Of a stretch of 64,000 nt of DNA, positions 8,009-16,896 are shown piece after piece; position 1 is the stretch's first letter, and every line of letters begins with the position of its first letter. Source of the stretch: Polynucleobacter sp. AP-Kaivos-20-H2 (GTDB taxonomy: Bacteria; Pseudomonadota; Gammaproteobacteria; Burkholderiales; Burkholderiaceae); the NCBI RefSeq assembly GCF_018882215.1, contig NZ_JACVOX010000002.1:434001-498000 (forward strand), in the 5' to 3' direction. The notes beneath the pieces were generated by a model. It did not search any database. It worked only from the letters and a program-made list of their open reading frames with translations, and was not told the DNA's origin. The translations under genes were made by a program, and so were the position numbers.

Positions 8009-10198
8009 TTAATTTTGGATGGAATTCGTGAGGTACAAACCTAGACGCCTAGAATCAAGACTTAAGCCAATATTTCGAGGCGTACTACAGTTAGTCAGCT
8101 CTAAAAGGACTCTGGTTTCTAAGGGAGAAATATTTAGCTTTTCTCCAGTCAAATAGATAGTTTTTTCAATAACGCCTTCTCGACGAAGTTCAATTGAGTC
8201 AGCTGAAAGACTTAGCCCATCCCCATTTATTAAGCTTACTTTCAAGGGTCGAGTAGAGCCCCTTTGCCCGGGAAGATAATTGCTAATGGTTAGCTTGAAA
8301 TCCATGACTCCATTAGGCAGGACAAAAGAATATTGGCCATTCGTCCAGCCATCTGAGTCCTGTGGTGCATCGACAAAACATGATGCACCATATTCAAATG
8401 GAGGCTTGCCAAAGGATCTTATAGTTTCTACACTGCCAAAAAAAATGCCTATGAACATTAGCAGTTCAAAAACCAAAACTCGGACTCTATACTTATTTTT
8501 TTTAATGCCACTGAAATGATTTGATTCAGTTGCACTTGATTCCACTAAAGAACTAGCATACGTTAGTCCAATGATGGAGCAGGCCAATAATAAATTCTCT
8601 CTAACCAAAAATGAGTGAGAAAAAATATTTCCTAAAAATAATCCAGTTAATGCAATAAATGCTGGAATCAATAATTTTTTATTTTTTCCCTTCAATAAAG
8701 GAGATATGGTCGCTATAAAAAAGATAATAGCGCCGATAATTCCAGTTTCAGTAAAGGTCTGCAAAAAGTAGTTATGCGCATTTTCACCATGATTGAGAAT
8801 CAAAAAGTTAGACCTACTGAAAGAGGCTATATCAGATAGGCGATAAAAATTACCCTGTCCAACACCCATCAATGGGAACTGAGACCACATACGCAAGGCG
8901 CCCTCCCAAATCTCAAAGCGTGCGCCAAAAATTCCGCTAAATAAACTCCAACTTGAGAGATCACGACTTTTGAGTTGATTTGCTATATCTGCGAGCCACG
9001 AAAGAATTGGAACGCCATTGAGGCTATTAGAAAAACTAAAGATCAATACTAAAAAAACTCCAATTACAACCGTAGTTAAGCTTGTTAAAGGAACAAATAA
9101 ACTACGTTTTTCTCTCCATATGCACCATAAAAGCCAAATAAACATTTCGATCAAAGCAAATAAAAGTAAAGCTCTAGATTTGCTGAGAATTAGCCCAGTC
9201 CAGCTAAACGCAATTACAAATACAACAATTTTCTTCTCGCTCCCGGATATCCCTGAATAAAAATACCCCCAAAGTCCAACAGCACCTAAAAGCATATGGC
9301 CGGCAAATGCATGCAAGTCTGGCTGAAAACCAATAACCGCATAACCCAATTGATCTTTGCGAAAACTCAGCAAGTTTTCAGGCAAACCAATTCCCGTTAG
9401 GGCTTGAATAATTCCCATGAGAGCGGCTACGATTAAGCCCGCCATAATAGCTCGGAATATAACTTTATTCTTGCGATCTTGACCCTTCAAGAAGCCAATT
9501 ACAGTAATAATGACTGCCACTGCTAAGGCATATGCGATCCAATCGGAAATCGGCATGTAATCATCATGCCAACCTATGGGACGAAAATGCACTAGATTAA
9601 ATAACAGCCCCTTAAAAGATGTGGCGGCTGCCGACTGATAGGTATTTCTAGAAATTGCAATTGCAGTTGATATCGTAATCATTAAAATCACAAGTGCTAT
9701 TGGCCAAGGCACTAGCTGATTAAACTCGGTTATTAATAGACCGATTTTTGAAAAACGATCCCGACCACTATATAAATTTTTTACATAACCAATCGAACCA
9801 GTCAATGCACCCAAAAAAAATCCAGCAGCTAGATCTAAGCCAGCATTCGGCAAGACTAAAAAGGAGGTTCCTATATAGGCGTTTAACTGATTGCCTAGGC
9901 CAGCAGATAGCGGCAAAAGAAATACAAAACCAATCAACCCCCAATCCTTTCGGGGTAAACCCAGAATAAAGGCAATCCCAAACAAATACGGATTAATGTA
10001 ATGGCGGGACTGCCCCCAAAAGTAGGCATCATTGAATAATACAGATCCAGAAGCTATTACCCCCGCCAATAAGGCAAAAATTGCGAGCGACAGCCTAGCA
10101 AAATTTGCCCTTGAAGTGCAATCTATCGGTGTTTTAGCCCCTAAAACCATACTGTCGCAATCGGCCCAGCGCTCATTCAAATGAGAACCAAAAGCCAA
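8009..10198 (-). CDS. O-antigen ligase/polymerase-like membrane protein with extra C-terminal domain
   Basis: A 729-residue polytopic protein. Residues from about 30 to 580 contain many hydrophobic helices. The Wzy_C/WaaL-type periplasmic loop includes FEIWEGALRMWSQFPLMGVG (about 430-450) and NHGENAHNYFLQTFTETG, with the conserved histidines of O-antigen ligases. After the last helix there is a region of about 150 residues, rich in beta-strand-like sequence, that is not part of normal WaaL or Wzy and is expected in the periplasm. The start is TTG with AGGA 6 nt upstream; an ATG at 10150 is the alternative. It probably joins or polymerises glycan units delivered by the adjacent ABC transporter, and an oligosaccharyltransferase of PglL type cannot be excluded. 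Confidence 0.75.
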   Translation of the reverse strand: MAFGSHLNERWADCDSMVLGAKTPIDCTSRANFARLSLAIFALLAGVIASGSVLFNDAYFWGQSRHYINPYLFGIAFILGLPRKDWGLIGFVFLLPLSAGLGNQLNAYIGTSFLVLPNAGLDLAAGFFLGALTGSIGYVKNLYSGRDRFSKIGLLITEFNQLVPWPIALVILMITISTAIAISRNTYQSAAATSFKGLLFNLVHFRPIGWHDDYMPISDWIAYALAVAVIITVIGFLKGQDRKNKVIFRAIMAGLIVAALMGIIQALTGIGLPENLLSFRKDQLGYAVIGFQPDLHAFAGHMLLGAVGLWGYFYSGISGSEKKIVVFVIAFSWTGLILSKSRALLLFALIEMFIWLLWCIWREKRSLFVPLTSLTTVVIGVFLVLIFSFSNSLNGVPILSWLADIANQLKSRDLSSWSLFSGIFGARFEIWEGALRMWSQFPLMGVGQGNFYRLSDIASFSRSNFLILNHGENAHNYFLQTFTETGIIGAIIFFIATISPLLKGKNKKLLIPAFIALTGLFLGNIFSHSFLVRENLLLACSIIGLTYASSLVESSATESNHFSGIKKNKYRVRVLVFELLMFIGIFFGSVETIRSFGKPPFEYGASCFVDAPQDSDGWTNGQYSFVLPNGVMDFKLTISNYLPGQRGSTRPLKVSLINGDGLSLSADSIELRREGVIEKTIYLTGEKLNISPLETRVLLELTNCSTPRNIGLSLDSRRLGLYLTNSIQN

Positions 10199-10284
10199 AG
10201 CAAATCCTATTTAAGTAAATTAACCATATTTTATGGGCTTAGGGGTAAATAATGGGAAAATAGCCAATAATTTCATGACTTTAT

Positions 10285-11178
10285 TTGGATTTAAAAATTA
10301 GTAAACCCAAAAAAATACTTCTGACTGGCTCTCGAGGCTTTACCGGCAAACATCTTCTTAATGAGGCTGTAAGCCAGGGATTAGAGATTATTGGACTTCA
10401 ATCCGATATTACGGATGTCATTACGCTTGAAAAAGAAGTTTATGAATTAGCCCCTGACGCCGTTATTCATTGCGCGGGCATCAGTTTTGTAGCCTCCAAG
10501 GATCAAGAGGCTTTTTATAGGGTCCACGCCCTGGGTACAAGCAACTTACTTAATGCACTTACAAAGCTGCCAATAAAACCCAAAAAAGTACTGCTTGCCA
10601 GTAGCGCCACCGTCTATGGGAATGCTGCACTTACCCCAACACCCGAAGATTATCCGCTCAAGCCAATTGACCACTATGCAATGAGTAAAGTTGCCATGGA
10701 GGAAATGGCTAAGACCTTCTATGACCGGCTGCCCATCGTTATTGCTCGACCCTTTAACTATACTGGACCTGGTCAGCACGATAATTTCCTCATTCCTAAG
10801 CTCATTCGACACTTTGCCCAAAAATCACCTTCAATTGAATTGGGCAACCTAAATGTAGAAAGAGAGTTCAATGACGTTTCCACGATATGCCAGGCCTATT
10901 TTGCACTTTTGAAGCACGGAAAATCAGGTGAGGTTTATAACGTGGGAACCGGGAAGGTTCGCTCACTGGGTTTTGCTGTTGAAACCCTGATCAGACTTAC
11001 TAATCATCCGATTCAAATTACAGTTAATCCCGATTTTGTTCGATCCAATGAAGTGCATCGTATGTGTGGAGACCCAAGCAAGCTAAATGAGTTATTGACT
11101 GCAAATCAATGCAATATTCACATTCCCGAGCTGGAAATGACCCTCAAAAGCATGCTTGATGCCGCCCATGAGAGTTAA
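10285..11178 (+). CDS. SDR-family NDP-sugar epimerase/reductase, GDP-4-keto-6-deoxymannose reductase-like
   Basis: A 297-residue extended SDR enzyme. The cofactor motif GSRGFTGKHLL is near the N-terminus, a serine-rich strand LLASSATVYG precedes it, and the catalytic YAMSK (YxxxK) lies near residue 132. NYTGPGQ and REFNDV are typical of the Rmd/GMER group, which reduces GDP-4-keto-6-deoxy-D-mannose to GDP-D-rhamnose. The cognate GDP-mannose 4,6-dehydratase is not in the window, so the substrate is tentative. An in-frame stop lies just upstream and the first usable start is TTG at 10285 without a clear ribosome site. The gene is divergent from the preceding operon and 15 nt upstream of a GT4 gene. 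Confidence 0.75.
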   Translation: MDLKISKPKKILLTGSRGFTGKHLLNEAVSQGLEIIGLQSDITDVITLEKEVYELAPDAVIHCAGISFVASKDQEAFYRVHALGTSNLLNALTKLPIKPKKVLLASSATVYGNAALTPTPEDYPLKPIDHYAMSKVAMEEMAKTFYDRLPIVIARPFNYTGPGQHDNFLIPKLIRHFAQKSPSIELGNLNVEREFNDVSTICQAYFALLKHGKSGEVYNVGTGKVRSLGFAVETLIRLTNHPIQITVNPDFVRSNEVHRMCGDPSKLNELLTANQCNIHIPELEMTLKSMLDAAHES

Positions 11179-11193
11179 GCCATCCAATTACCG

Positions 11194-12321
11194 ATGAAGA
11201 TTGCGTTTGGCACTACCCTTCTGGATAAGGGCTTATTAGGGGATGGAATAGATGGGATTGGCCAATATTGCCAAGAATTACTACGTCATTTTGCCAGCGA
11301 AACTAATGATCTAGAAATTGCGCCGTACTCTTTTGGCTTAAATCAAAGCACTTGCGATGCCTATTCACTTCCAGCTTATCCAAGCTATTTAGCAAAATCA
11401 CTTCTTCGAGTTGATGTCAAACCCAAGGAAGATCAGTTTTTTAATGGCTTCGATCTCATTCACTCGACAGACCAACTAATCCCTATTATTCGGAATAAGC
11501 CACTACTGGCAACAGTCATGGATACCATTCCGTTAAGTCACCCTCAATTTCTTCGAGCTCAATCCCGATTCTTTAAGCCCTACCTGTGGAAAAAGCTCAC
11601 CCAACGCGCAAACCACATCATCACTATTTCAGAATTTTCAAGGGGGGAGATTATTAATTTAATGGGATTCCCTGAGGAAAAAGTAACTGCCATTCCACTT
11701 GGGGTTAATAAGACATTTTTTGAGAGAGTTGCCCAAGGAGAGATTCAATCCACCCTTTCAAAATTCAAAATAGATAAACCCTTCTTTTTATTCATAGGCT
11801 CCATACAACCTAGAAAGAATTTAAAAAGAATTATCGCCGCACATGCTGCCTTGCCAGGGGATATGGCCACCGAATTTCCGCTAGTCATTGCAGGAAAGCT
11901 GGCATGGAATGATGAATCAACAAATACAGCGATTCGAAATGGTGTTTTTGAGGGGCGATGCATCCAGTTAAGCTATGTCACTGAGTTAGAAAAACATCAC
12001 CTATTGCAGTCCGCCTTAGGCCTAGTTTTTGCTAGCTTGTATGAAGGATTTGGCCTACCAATTCTGGAGGCATATGCTTCAAAATGCCCTGTCGTTACAT
12101 CGAACTGCACTTCCATGCCCGAGGTTTCAAACAGTGCCGCAATATTAGTTGAACCCGAAAACATAGACTCGATCGCCGATGCAATGCATTTGCTCATCAA
12201 TAGATCGGCAACCGTAACCGAAAATATAATCAAAGGTTATGCAATGGCGCAGCAGTTCACTTGGTCAAAAACAACAGCAGAAACACAAAAAATCTACAGC
12301 CTCTTCCAAACTCATAAGTAA
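11194..12321 (+). CDS. Family 4 glycosyltransferase
   Basis: A 375-residue GT-B enzyme. The N-terminal acceptor domain ends with an HIITISEFSRGEI motif. The donor domain begins with FIGSIQPRKN and carries the EGFGLPILEA element (Ex7E-type, about residues 285-294), the hallmark of retaining GT4 enzymes such as mannosyl- and rhamnosyltransferases. It is cytoplasmic or peripheral. It follows the SDR sugar reductase by 15 nt, so it may use the sugar that enzyme makes (for instance GDP-rhamnose), which is inference. The gene ends 1 nt from the convergent FkbM gene. Confidence 0.85.
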   Translation: MKIAFGTTLLDKGLLGDGIDGIGQYCQELLRHFASETNDLEIAPYSFGLNQSTCDAYSLPAYPSYLAKSLLRVDVKPKEDQFFNGFDLIHSTDQLIPIIRNKPLLATVMDTIPLSHPQFLRAQSRFFKPYLWKKLTQRANHIITISEFSRGEIINLMGFPEEKVTAIPLGVNKTFFERVAQGEIQSTLSKFKIDKPFFLFIGSIQPRKNLKRIIAAHAALPGDMATEFPLVIAGKLAWNDESTNTAIRNGVFEGRCIQLSYVTELEKHHLLQSALGLVFASLYEGFGLPILEAYASKCPVVTSNCTSMPEVSNSAAILVEPENIDSIADAMHLLINRSATVTENIIKGYAMAQQFTWSKTTAETQKIYSLFQTHK

Positions 12322-12322
12322 A

Positions 12323-13228
12323 TTAAATCAATCTGCCATAGGCAGTATGTACCACCCTACTAGGTGCCTCTTTACACAAAATGCCGGCGCTTTCTACATC
12401 ACGAACATAAATAGTATTTTCGTTATTAGGATTAAAGCTGGAGAGCGTCTGAATTACCCTTCGAAGTGGATCATATGAAATTGGAATGAAATGGTGTGAG
12501 GTAATGTAGTCGTGTATTTCCTCATTACTACGCCCATAATCCCCTCCCCCTCCATTCAACTCCACCAATATAGCAATCACCCGACCCGACGACAATAATT
12601 TAGCAGCACCTTTCAATACCTCATACTCGTAACCCTCAACATCAATCTTAAGAAAGAGTGATTGAGTTGGATATTCTTGTGAATCAAGAGAAATAACAGG
12701 TACTTCGGTAACGAATACGTCCTTGCTTAGGCTAACTTTATTGCGAGTATCGTGATTATTCGTAAAACACAATTTCTCATTCTTAGATCCAACCCCACAA
12801 TTTATTACACGCACTAGATTTTCAATTGAATTTACGGCAACCTGCTTGCGCAATTTCTCTACCGTACTGAAAATAGGCTCAAATGCCAAAGAATTACAGC
12901 CCACTACTTTGGAGGCTAAGATGGTGTAAGCGCCAATATTTGCCCCAACATCAACAAAGGTCACTTGAGGGCGCAGATAGTGAAGCAAAAAAAGCATATC
13001 TTTCCACTCCATAAACCCTGCATAGAGATTGCCAGTTAAGCCCGTTTCACCCCGTCTAACAATAAACCTAGCATCATCCACCCATCCAATGATGGCAGGC
13101 TGACGGCTCAGCCGGCTGCGAATTTGCCACCAGATAAATTTTCTCAATGCTGCCGATCTTTGACCTTGGTTTAAAGGATGACTCCAAATAAATTGTGCAG
13201 TTTGAGACAGCTTAGTTAATCGATTCAT
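12323..13228 (-). CDS. FkbM-family SAM-dependent methyltransferase
   Basis: A 301-residue protein from the preferred ATG at 13228, which has AAGGA 6 nt upstream; the longer frame would begin with TTG at 13255. The SAM motif FVDVGANIGAYT and the later FLKIDVEGYEYEVLKGA segment are diagnostic of the FkbM family. Members O-methylate sugars, macrolides or other acceptors and are common in O-antigen and capsule loci. It is a third methyltransferase in this glycan region. The acceptor is unknown. It reads toward, and nearly touches, the GT4 gene. Confidence 0.85.
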   Translation of the reverse strand: MNRLTKLSQTAQFIWSHPLNQGQRSAALRKFIWWQIRSRLSRQPAIIGWVDDARFIVRRGETGLTGNLYAGFMEWKDMLFLLHYLRPQVTFVDVGANIGAYTILASKVVGCNSLAFEPIFSTVEKLRKQVAVNSIENLVRVINCGVGSKNEKLCFTNNHDTRNKVSLSKDVFVTEVPVISLDSQEYPTQSLFLKIDVEGYEYEVLKGAAKLLSSGRVIAILVELNGGGGDYGRSNEEIHDYITSHHFIPISYDPLRRVIQTLSSFNPNNENTIYVRDVESAGILCKEAPSRVVHTAYGRLI

Positions 13229-13302
13229 AAATTTCCTTGGCACATACAGACCCAAATTTATTACGTAATAAATTCATGCTGATATTGATCTTAAAACAAT
13301 AG

Positions 13303-15219
13303 TTAGTCCGCACTTTTCGCCTTGAATGCATCAATTAAATCCTTATTTTTTAGCCTAATCCCAAAATATTTGGCACCGGCTTTTGTTAGATGCCAGCCAT
13401 CAAAAGATAACAACTGGCCATCAGCATTAAAAAGATGACATACTGATTCTTGAGTTGAGCAAATCAGATTCTGGCTATCAACAAACTCATCTGAGCTTAA
13501 ATTTTTTCTAATTTCAGCATTGATATTAATCACGTCCGGATCAATTTTTTGAACCAAATTGATCCTCTCGGGACCCGATAGTACAAGCAATTCTTTCAAA
13601 TTAATACTGCCAAAATCTTTAGTTCCAAAAACTTTAACTGGTTTATTCGAGATTTTCTTTACATTTGAAATACTTTGTCGAATGAATGCTGTCTGCCAAG
13701 CTTGCCACTTAGAAGCAAACCAAATTTCATCTGCATCGAGCATTATTTTTTTCAGAGCCTCGTCTTCATAAATTCCAGCGCCCTTGCATTTTTGATCAAT
13801 TCTCTCAACGGCTTGCTTAGGTAGACCTCCCTCAGCAATAAAAAGGTTCCCACAAAGATGACTAATATGCCTTGTTGAGACCTGCATATTTTCTCCCATA
13901 CTGCTCTCATATAAGGCATTTACAAGATCTTGTGCATAGGAATCGCCAATAATCAAAATCTTTCGACGATCATCCAAAGAGTTAAACGGAGCAAGTAATT
14001 TTTCATCAAATCTTTTCGAAACATAAAGCCCTTCTTTATAACTATCTATAGATGCAAGCGCACGATCTTCCGGTGCGTATCGATAAAGAAAACCATTAGA
14101 AAGATGTCCTATTACGCCGAATAGGATGAGGGCAAGGCTAACAACTACGGATAACTTAATAATAGTTTTTCTGCCAACCCTTTGACTATCTCTGAAGGGC
14201 AATTCTACATATCTCCAACTCAGATATGCCATCAAAAACACGATGCCCATCAACAGCAACAGGCGCTCTGGCTGTGTATCAAGGAAGCTACTAAGACGCG
14301 CAAATGCAAAAATAGGTTGATGCCATAAATAAAGGCTGTAACTTAATAATCCAATGCCAACTAAAAAACGATGTCCTAAAATTTTTCCAAAAAGTGAATC
14401 AGTGCTGACAAATAAAATTATGCAAACAGCGCCCAAGGTAGGAATCAGCGTGAAATAACTGGGGGTACGTGTTTGTCCATCAAATAGAAAGATGGCATAA
14501 AGCAACAAAATAACTCCAAAAAATCCGCCAAAATCACGAATCAGGCGATTTAATTTAGAAGCTGGTGATTGCATCAAATAGATGGCCGATAAAGCACCCA
14601 AAAGGAGTTCCCACATGCGTGTAGGCAGGAGATAAAATGCCGCAGCAGTTTTATGAATAGATAACCAATCGGCCAGAACTATGCTTACAACTGCAATGGC
14701 AGATAGCGCAAAAATCAGAGCTCTTTTATTAAATTTGCACAGTAACAACAATAAGAATGGAAAGAAAATATAAAATTGCTCTTCAACCGAGAGGCTCCAT
14801 GTGTGGAGCAATGGCTTTAGATGGGCTGTAGTGTCAAAATAATTTGTAGTTCTCCAGAACCAGAAATTTGATACATAGGCACAAACTGCAATTAGGCTGT
14901 CTGAAAATGCCTTCATTTCTATAGGAACCATCAAAAACCATGCAAATGGCAAACAAATAATTAAAACTAAAAATAGTGCTGGCAAAATTCTCCGCGCTCG
15001 GCGCTCATAAAAGCCAGCCGTCGAAAAGATGCCGCTATTAATCTCGCCCAAGATAATGGTGGTAATGAGATATCCGCTGATGACGAAAAAAACATCAACG
15101 CCTACATATCCGCCACTAAAAATAGAGAAGCCGGCATGAAAAAAGATAACGGGTAAAACAGCCAATGCTCTGAGCCCATCAATCTCTGGCCTGTACGATA
15201 GCGCTTTAAGTGCTTTCAC
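13303..15219 (-). CDS. OafA/YrhL-type membrane acyltransferase with SGNH domain
   Basis: A 638-residue protein. An N-terminal acyltransferase-3 domain (about residues 1-350) begins with YRPEIDGLRALAV and carries the catalytic-type histidine H28 in IFFHAGF, with about ten membrane helices. A C-terminal periplasmic SGNH domain has GDSYAQD near residue 420 and the D607/H610 pair in FDGWHLTKAG. Such two-domain proteins move an acyl group, usually acetyl, across the membrane onto O-antigen, exopolysaccharide or peptidoglycan. The start is GTG at 15219. Its position at the edge of the glycan locus suggests acetylation of that glycan. Confidence 0.9.
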   Translation of the reverse strand: MKALKALSYRPEIDGLRALAVLPVIFFHAGFSIFSGGYVGVDVFFVISGYLITTIILGEINSGIFSTAGFYERRARRILPALFLVLIICLPFAWFLMVPIEMKAFSDSLIAVCAYVSNFWFWRTTNYFDTTAHLKPLLHTWSLSVEEQFYIFFPFLLLLLCKFNKRALIFALSAIAVVSIVLADWLSIHKTAAAFYLLPTRMWELLLGALSAIYLMQSPASKLNRLIRDFGGFFGVILLLYAIFLFDGQTRTPSYFTLIPTLGAVCIILFVSTDSLFGKILGHRFLVGIGLLSYSLYLWHQPIFAFARLSSFLDTQPERLLLLMGIVFLMAYLSWRYVELPFRDSQRVGRKTIIKLSVVVSLALILFGVIGHLSNGFLYRYAPEDRALASIDSYKEGLYVSKRFDEKLLAPFNSLDDRRKILIIGDSYAQDLVNALYESSMGENMQVSTRHISHLCGNLFIAEGGLPKQAVERIDQKCKGAGIYEDEALKKIMLDADEIWFASKWQAWQTAFIRQSISNVKKISNKPVKVFGTKDFGSINLKELLVLSGPERINLVQKIDPDVININAEIRKNLSSDEFVDSQNLICSTQESVCHLFNADGQLLSFDGWHLTKAGAKYFGIRLKNKDLIDAFKAKSAD

Positions 15220-15315
15220 TATTGATAAATCTCTTCTGAGCCCTATTTAAGCCAACTAAACCTTGATCCAGGCAGTCCAATTCATCGGAACTGGTTATCA
15301 TTGTATTTACACAAC

Positions 15316-15340
15316 AAGAATGTCCAATGAGAACATTCTT
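15316..15340. repeat. Inverted repeat, 8-bp arms, 9-nt spacer
   Basis: The arms AAGAATGT and ACATTCTT are perfect complements. The repeat lies between the acyltransferase start (15219, leftward) and a small rightward ORF (15385). No T-run follows on either strand, so it is more like an operator or an mRNA leader hairpin than a terminator. Function unknown. Confidence 0.4.
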
Positions 15341-15384
15341 CTGATAGGATTTTAGCCTTGAATACTATCTCCAATGGAAAAGCT

Positions 15385-15522
15385 ATGACTATGCAAAAGA
15401 AAATCGATCTGCGTAACTCATTAACCGAATGCGCTCAATCCGTTAAAAAAGAAAATGCTGGTAAGTTTTACAACTATGGCATTAAAGACTGCATTAAATC
15501 TATTACTGCACAAAAAGGTTAG
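15385..15522 (+). CDS. Possible 45-residue small protein
   Basis: A short open frame with ATG at 15385, GGA 6 nt upstream, and a second in-frame ATG at 15391. The predicted product begins MTMQKKIDLRNSL and ends SITAQKG. It is charged, without a signal peptide or membrane segment, and contains two cysteines about 23 residues apart. It occupies an otherwise empty stretch between two leftward genes and is preceded by an inverted repeat. No family is recognised. Codon choice looks ordinary for the window, but the length gives little statistical support. Confidence 0.4.
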   Translation: MTMQKKIDLRNSLTECAQSVKKENAGKFYNYGIKDCIKSITAQKG

Positions 15523-15543
15523 ATCCCAGGCTTCGTCCTAGAG

Positions 15544-16311
15544 TTAGGGGTGGGGTTGAGCACTCTCTAATTCGCCCCTCTCTAGTTGCTCCCCTGCATT
15601 ATCCGAGCTCTGCACCGACTGAATAATCTTAATCAGCTCAGCACGATCTACATCCATTACCTCTTGATATTCAGTTAACAATGCATCTAAAGTTGCTTCA
15701 GCCTGCTCTCTACTTTTCTTTTCTTTAGGCAATTCAACTGCTGGCTTAGGAGGTCTTGTTGGATATTGCTTACCGGTTAGGGAATTGTAGAAAACTGCAA
15801 CTAAACACAAAACCACAGAATCCACCATTACCGGGAAAAAGGCGTATCGATAACTCTCTATCTGACCCAATACTGCAATTAAAGCGACTGCTGCTGCAGG
15901 GGGATGCAAGCAACGCAAAACAAACATTCCCAATATGGCACTTGCCGCAGCTATAGGTAATGCAAACAGAGGATTGGGGATAAAGTGGTAAGCAGTAATG
16001 CCGACTAATGCAGACAACACATTGCCACCAATTACTGCCCAGGGTTGAGCCATAGGGCTAGATGGCAATACAAATATCAGTAAGGCGCTAGCACCAAGAG
16101 ATGCCATCACCCACTCATTAACGCCCACCAGCTCACCAAGCATGCGGCCTAATGCAACAGTGCAAAATAACCCAATCAGAGCACCCATCACCGCTCTAAT
16201 ACGTTCAGACCATGCCACTTGCGCCTGATCTTGCCCAAAGTAATGAAACCATCGCCTAGCATTACTGGAGGAGGTTTCGTTTTTACATTTTGGATTTCCT
16301 GAATTTTTCAT
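15544..16311 (-). CDS. HPP-family membrane protein
   Basis: A 255-residue protein. After a polar N-terminus of about 35 residues it has four to five hydrophobic helices (about 35-180), containing ASLGASALLIFVLPSSPMAQPW and the signature VLRCLHPPAAAVAL, which carries the HPP motif of this family. A charged cytoplasmic tail follows. HPP proteins are inner-membrane proteins, some of which have been linked to nitrite transport in plastids and cyanobacteria; the bacterial role is mostly unknown. Standalone gene, ATG start. Confidence 0.85.
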   Translation of the reverse strand: MKNSGNPKCKNETSSSNARRWFHYFGQDQAQVAWSERIRAVMGALIGLFCTVALGRMLGELVGVNEWVMASLGASALLIFVLPSSPMAQPWAVIGGNVLSALVGITAYHFIPNPLFALPIAAASAILGMFVLRCLHPPAAAVALIAVLGQIESYRYAFFPVMVDSVVLCLVAVFYNSLTGKQYPTRPPKPAVELPKEKKSREQAEATLDALLTEYQEVMDVDRAELIKIIQSVQSSDNAGEQLERGELESAQPHP

Positions 16312-16388
16312 AAATACTATTTTCTCATTCAGCCGAATGGATGATTCAAAATCTCAGCCTTATCTGCGTAGGTCAATTACCCGCCCCA

Positions 16389-16414
16389 ATAAAAATAGCG
16401 CCCGAAGACGCTAT
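16389..16414 (-). terminator. Rho-independent terminator of the HiPIP gene
   Basis: On the minus strand, ATAGCG and CGCTAT pair around an 8-nt loop and are followed directly by a T-rich run (TTTTTATT). It lies about 55 nt past the HiPIP stop codon. Confidence 0.65.
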
Positions 16415-16429
16415 CGTTATTTTTTGGCC

Positions 16430-16451
16430 AGTCTTCCAGTACTGGAAGACT
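16430..16451. repeat. Perfect 22-bp palindrome downstream of HiPIP
   Basis: The left arm AGTCTTCCAGT is the exact reverse complement of the right arm ACTGGAAGACT, with no spacer. In the HiPIP transcript it would form a 9-bp stem with a GTAC loop just upstream of the terminator hairpin. It may stabilise the 3' end or bind a dimeric protein. Confidence 0.6.
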
Positions 16452-16467
16452 GAACCTCATTCAGAAT

Positions 16468-16776
16468 TTAAGCCTTCTTTGCGTATGCAGAGCACCAGCC
16501 TTTAGCAGACACTTGCTTGCCAGCAAACAGTGCGCAGCCACCAGCTGCAGAACCTGCAGCACCTTGATAGAGAGAGCAGTTGCCACAAGCTTGTGGAGCA
16601 GCGTATTTAGCGTATTTAGCTTTATCAACCTTAGAAGCATCAGCCTTGTAGCCTAAAGCAGCAGCTTGTGGATCAGTTTCTGCAACCATTGCTTGCGCTT
16701 GAACTTTACCGTTCAAGGCTAATGTACAGGCACCAGCAGCAGACAAAATCATAAATTGGCGACGACTATTTTTCAT
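16468..16776 (-). CDS. High-potential iron-sulfur protein (HiPIP), Tat-exported
   Basis: A 102-residue protein. The N-terminus has a twin-arginine signal (SRRQFM at 4-9, then a hydrophobic run and a VQAQA-like cleavage region). The mature part has C64, C67, C81 and C95 in the CxxC-x13-C-x13-C spacing that binds the single 4Fe-4S cluster of HiPIPs. These periplasmic proteins carry single electrons, for example to oxidases or photosynthetic reaction centres. The gene is monocistronic, with its own terminator and a Fur-like palindrome about 120 bp upstream of the start. Confidence 0.92.
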   Translation of the reverse strand: MKNSRRQFMILSAAGACTLALNGKVQAQAMVAETDPQAAALGYKADASKVDKAKYAKYAAPQACGNCSLYQGAAGSAAGGCALFAGKQVSAKGWCSAYAKKA

Positions 16777-16896
16777 GTGAACTCCAAAGAATAAAGGTTA
16801 TGAGAAGACCTCAAATTAACGCTAGGTGCAATCATAGTAGATGAAATCCCGATCCACTAGAGCCTTCTTAATGCGTTGATTCTTATGGATTTTTTG

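Noticed and set aside
10275..10284. ATG at 10275 as the SDR start
   Set aside because: It is out of frame with the SDR and meets a stop after eight codons.
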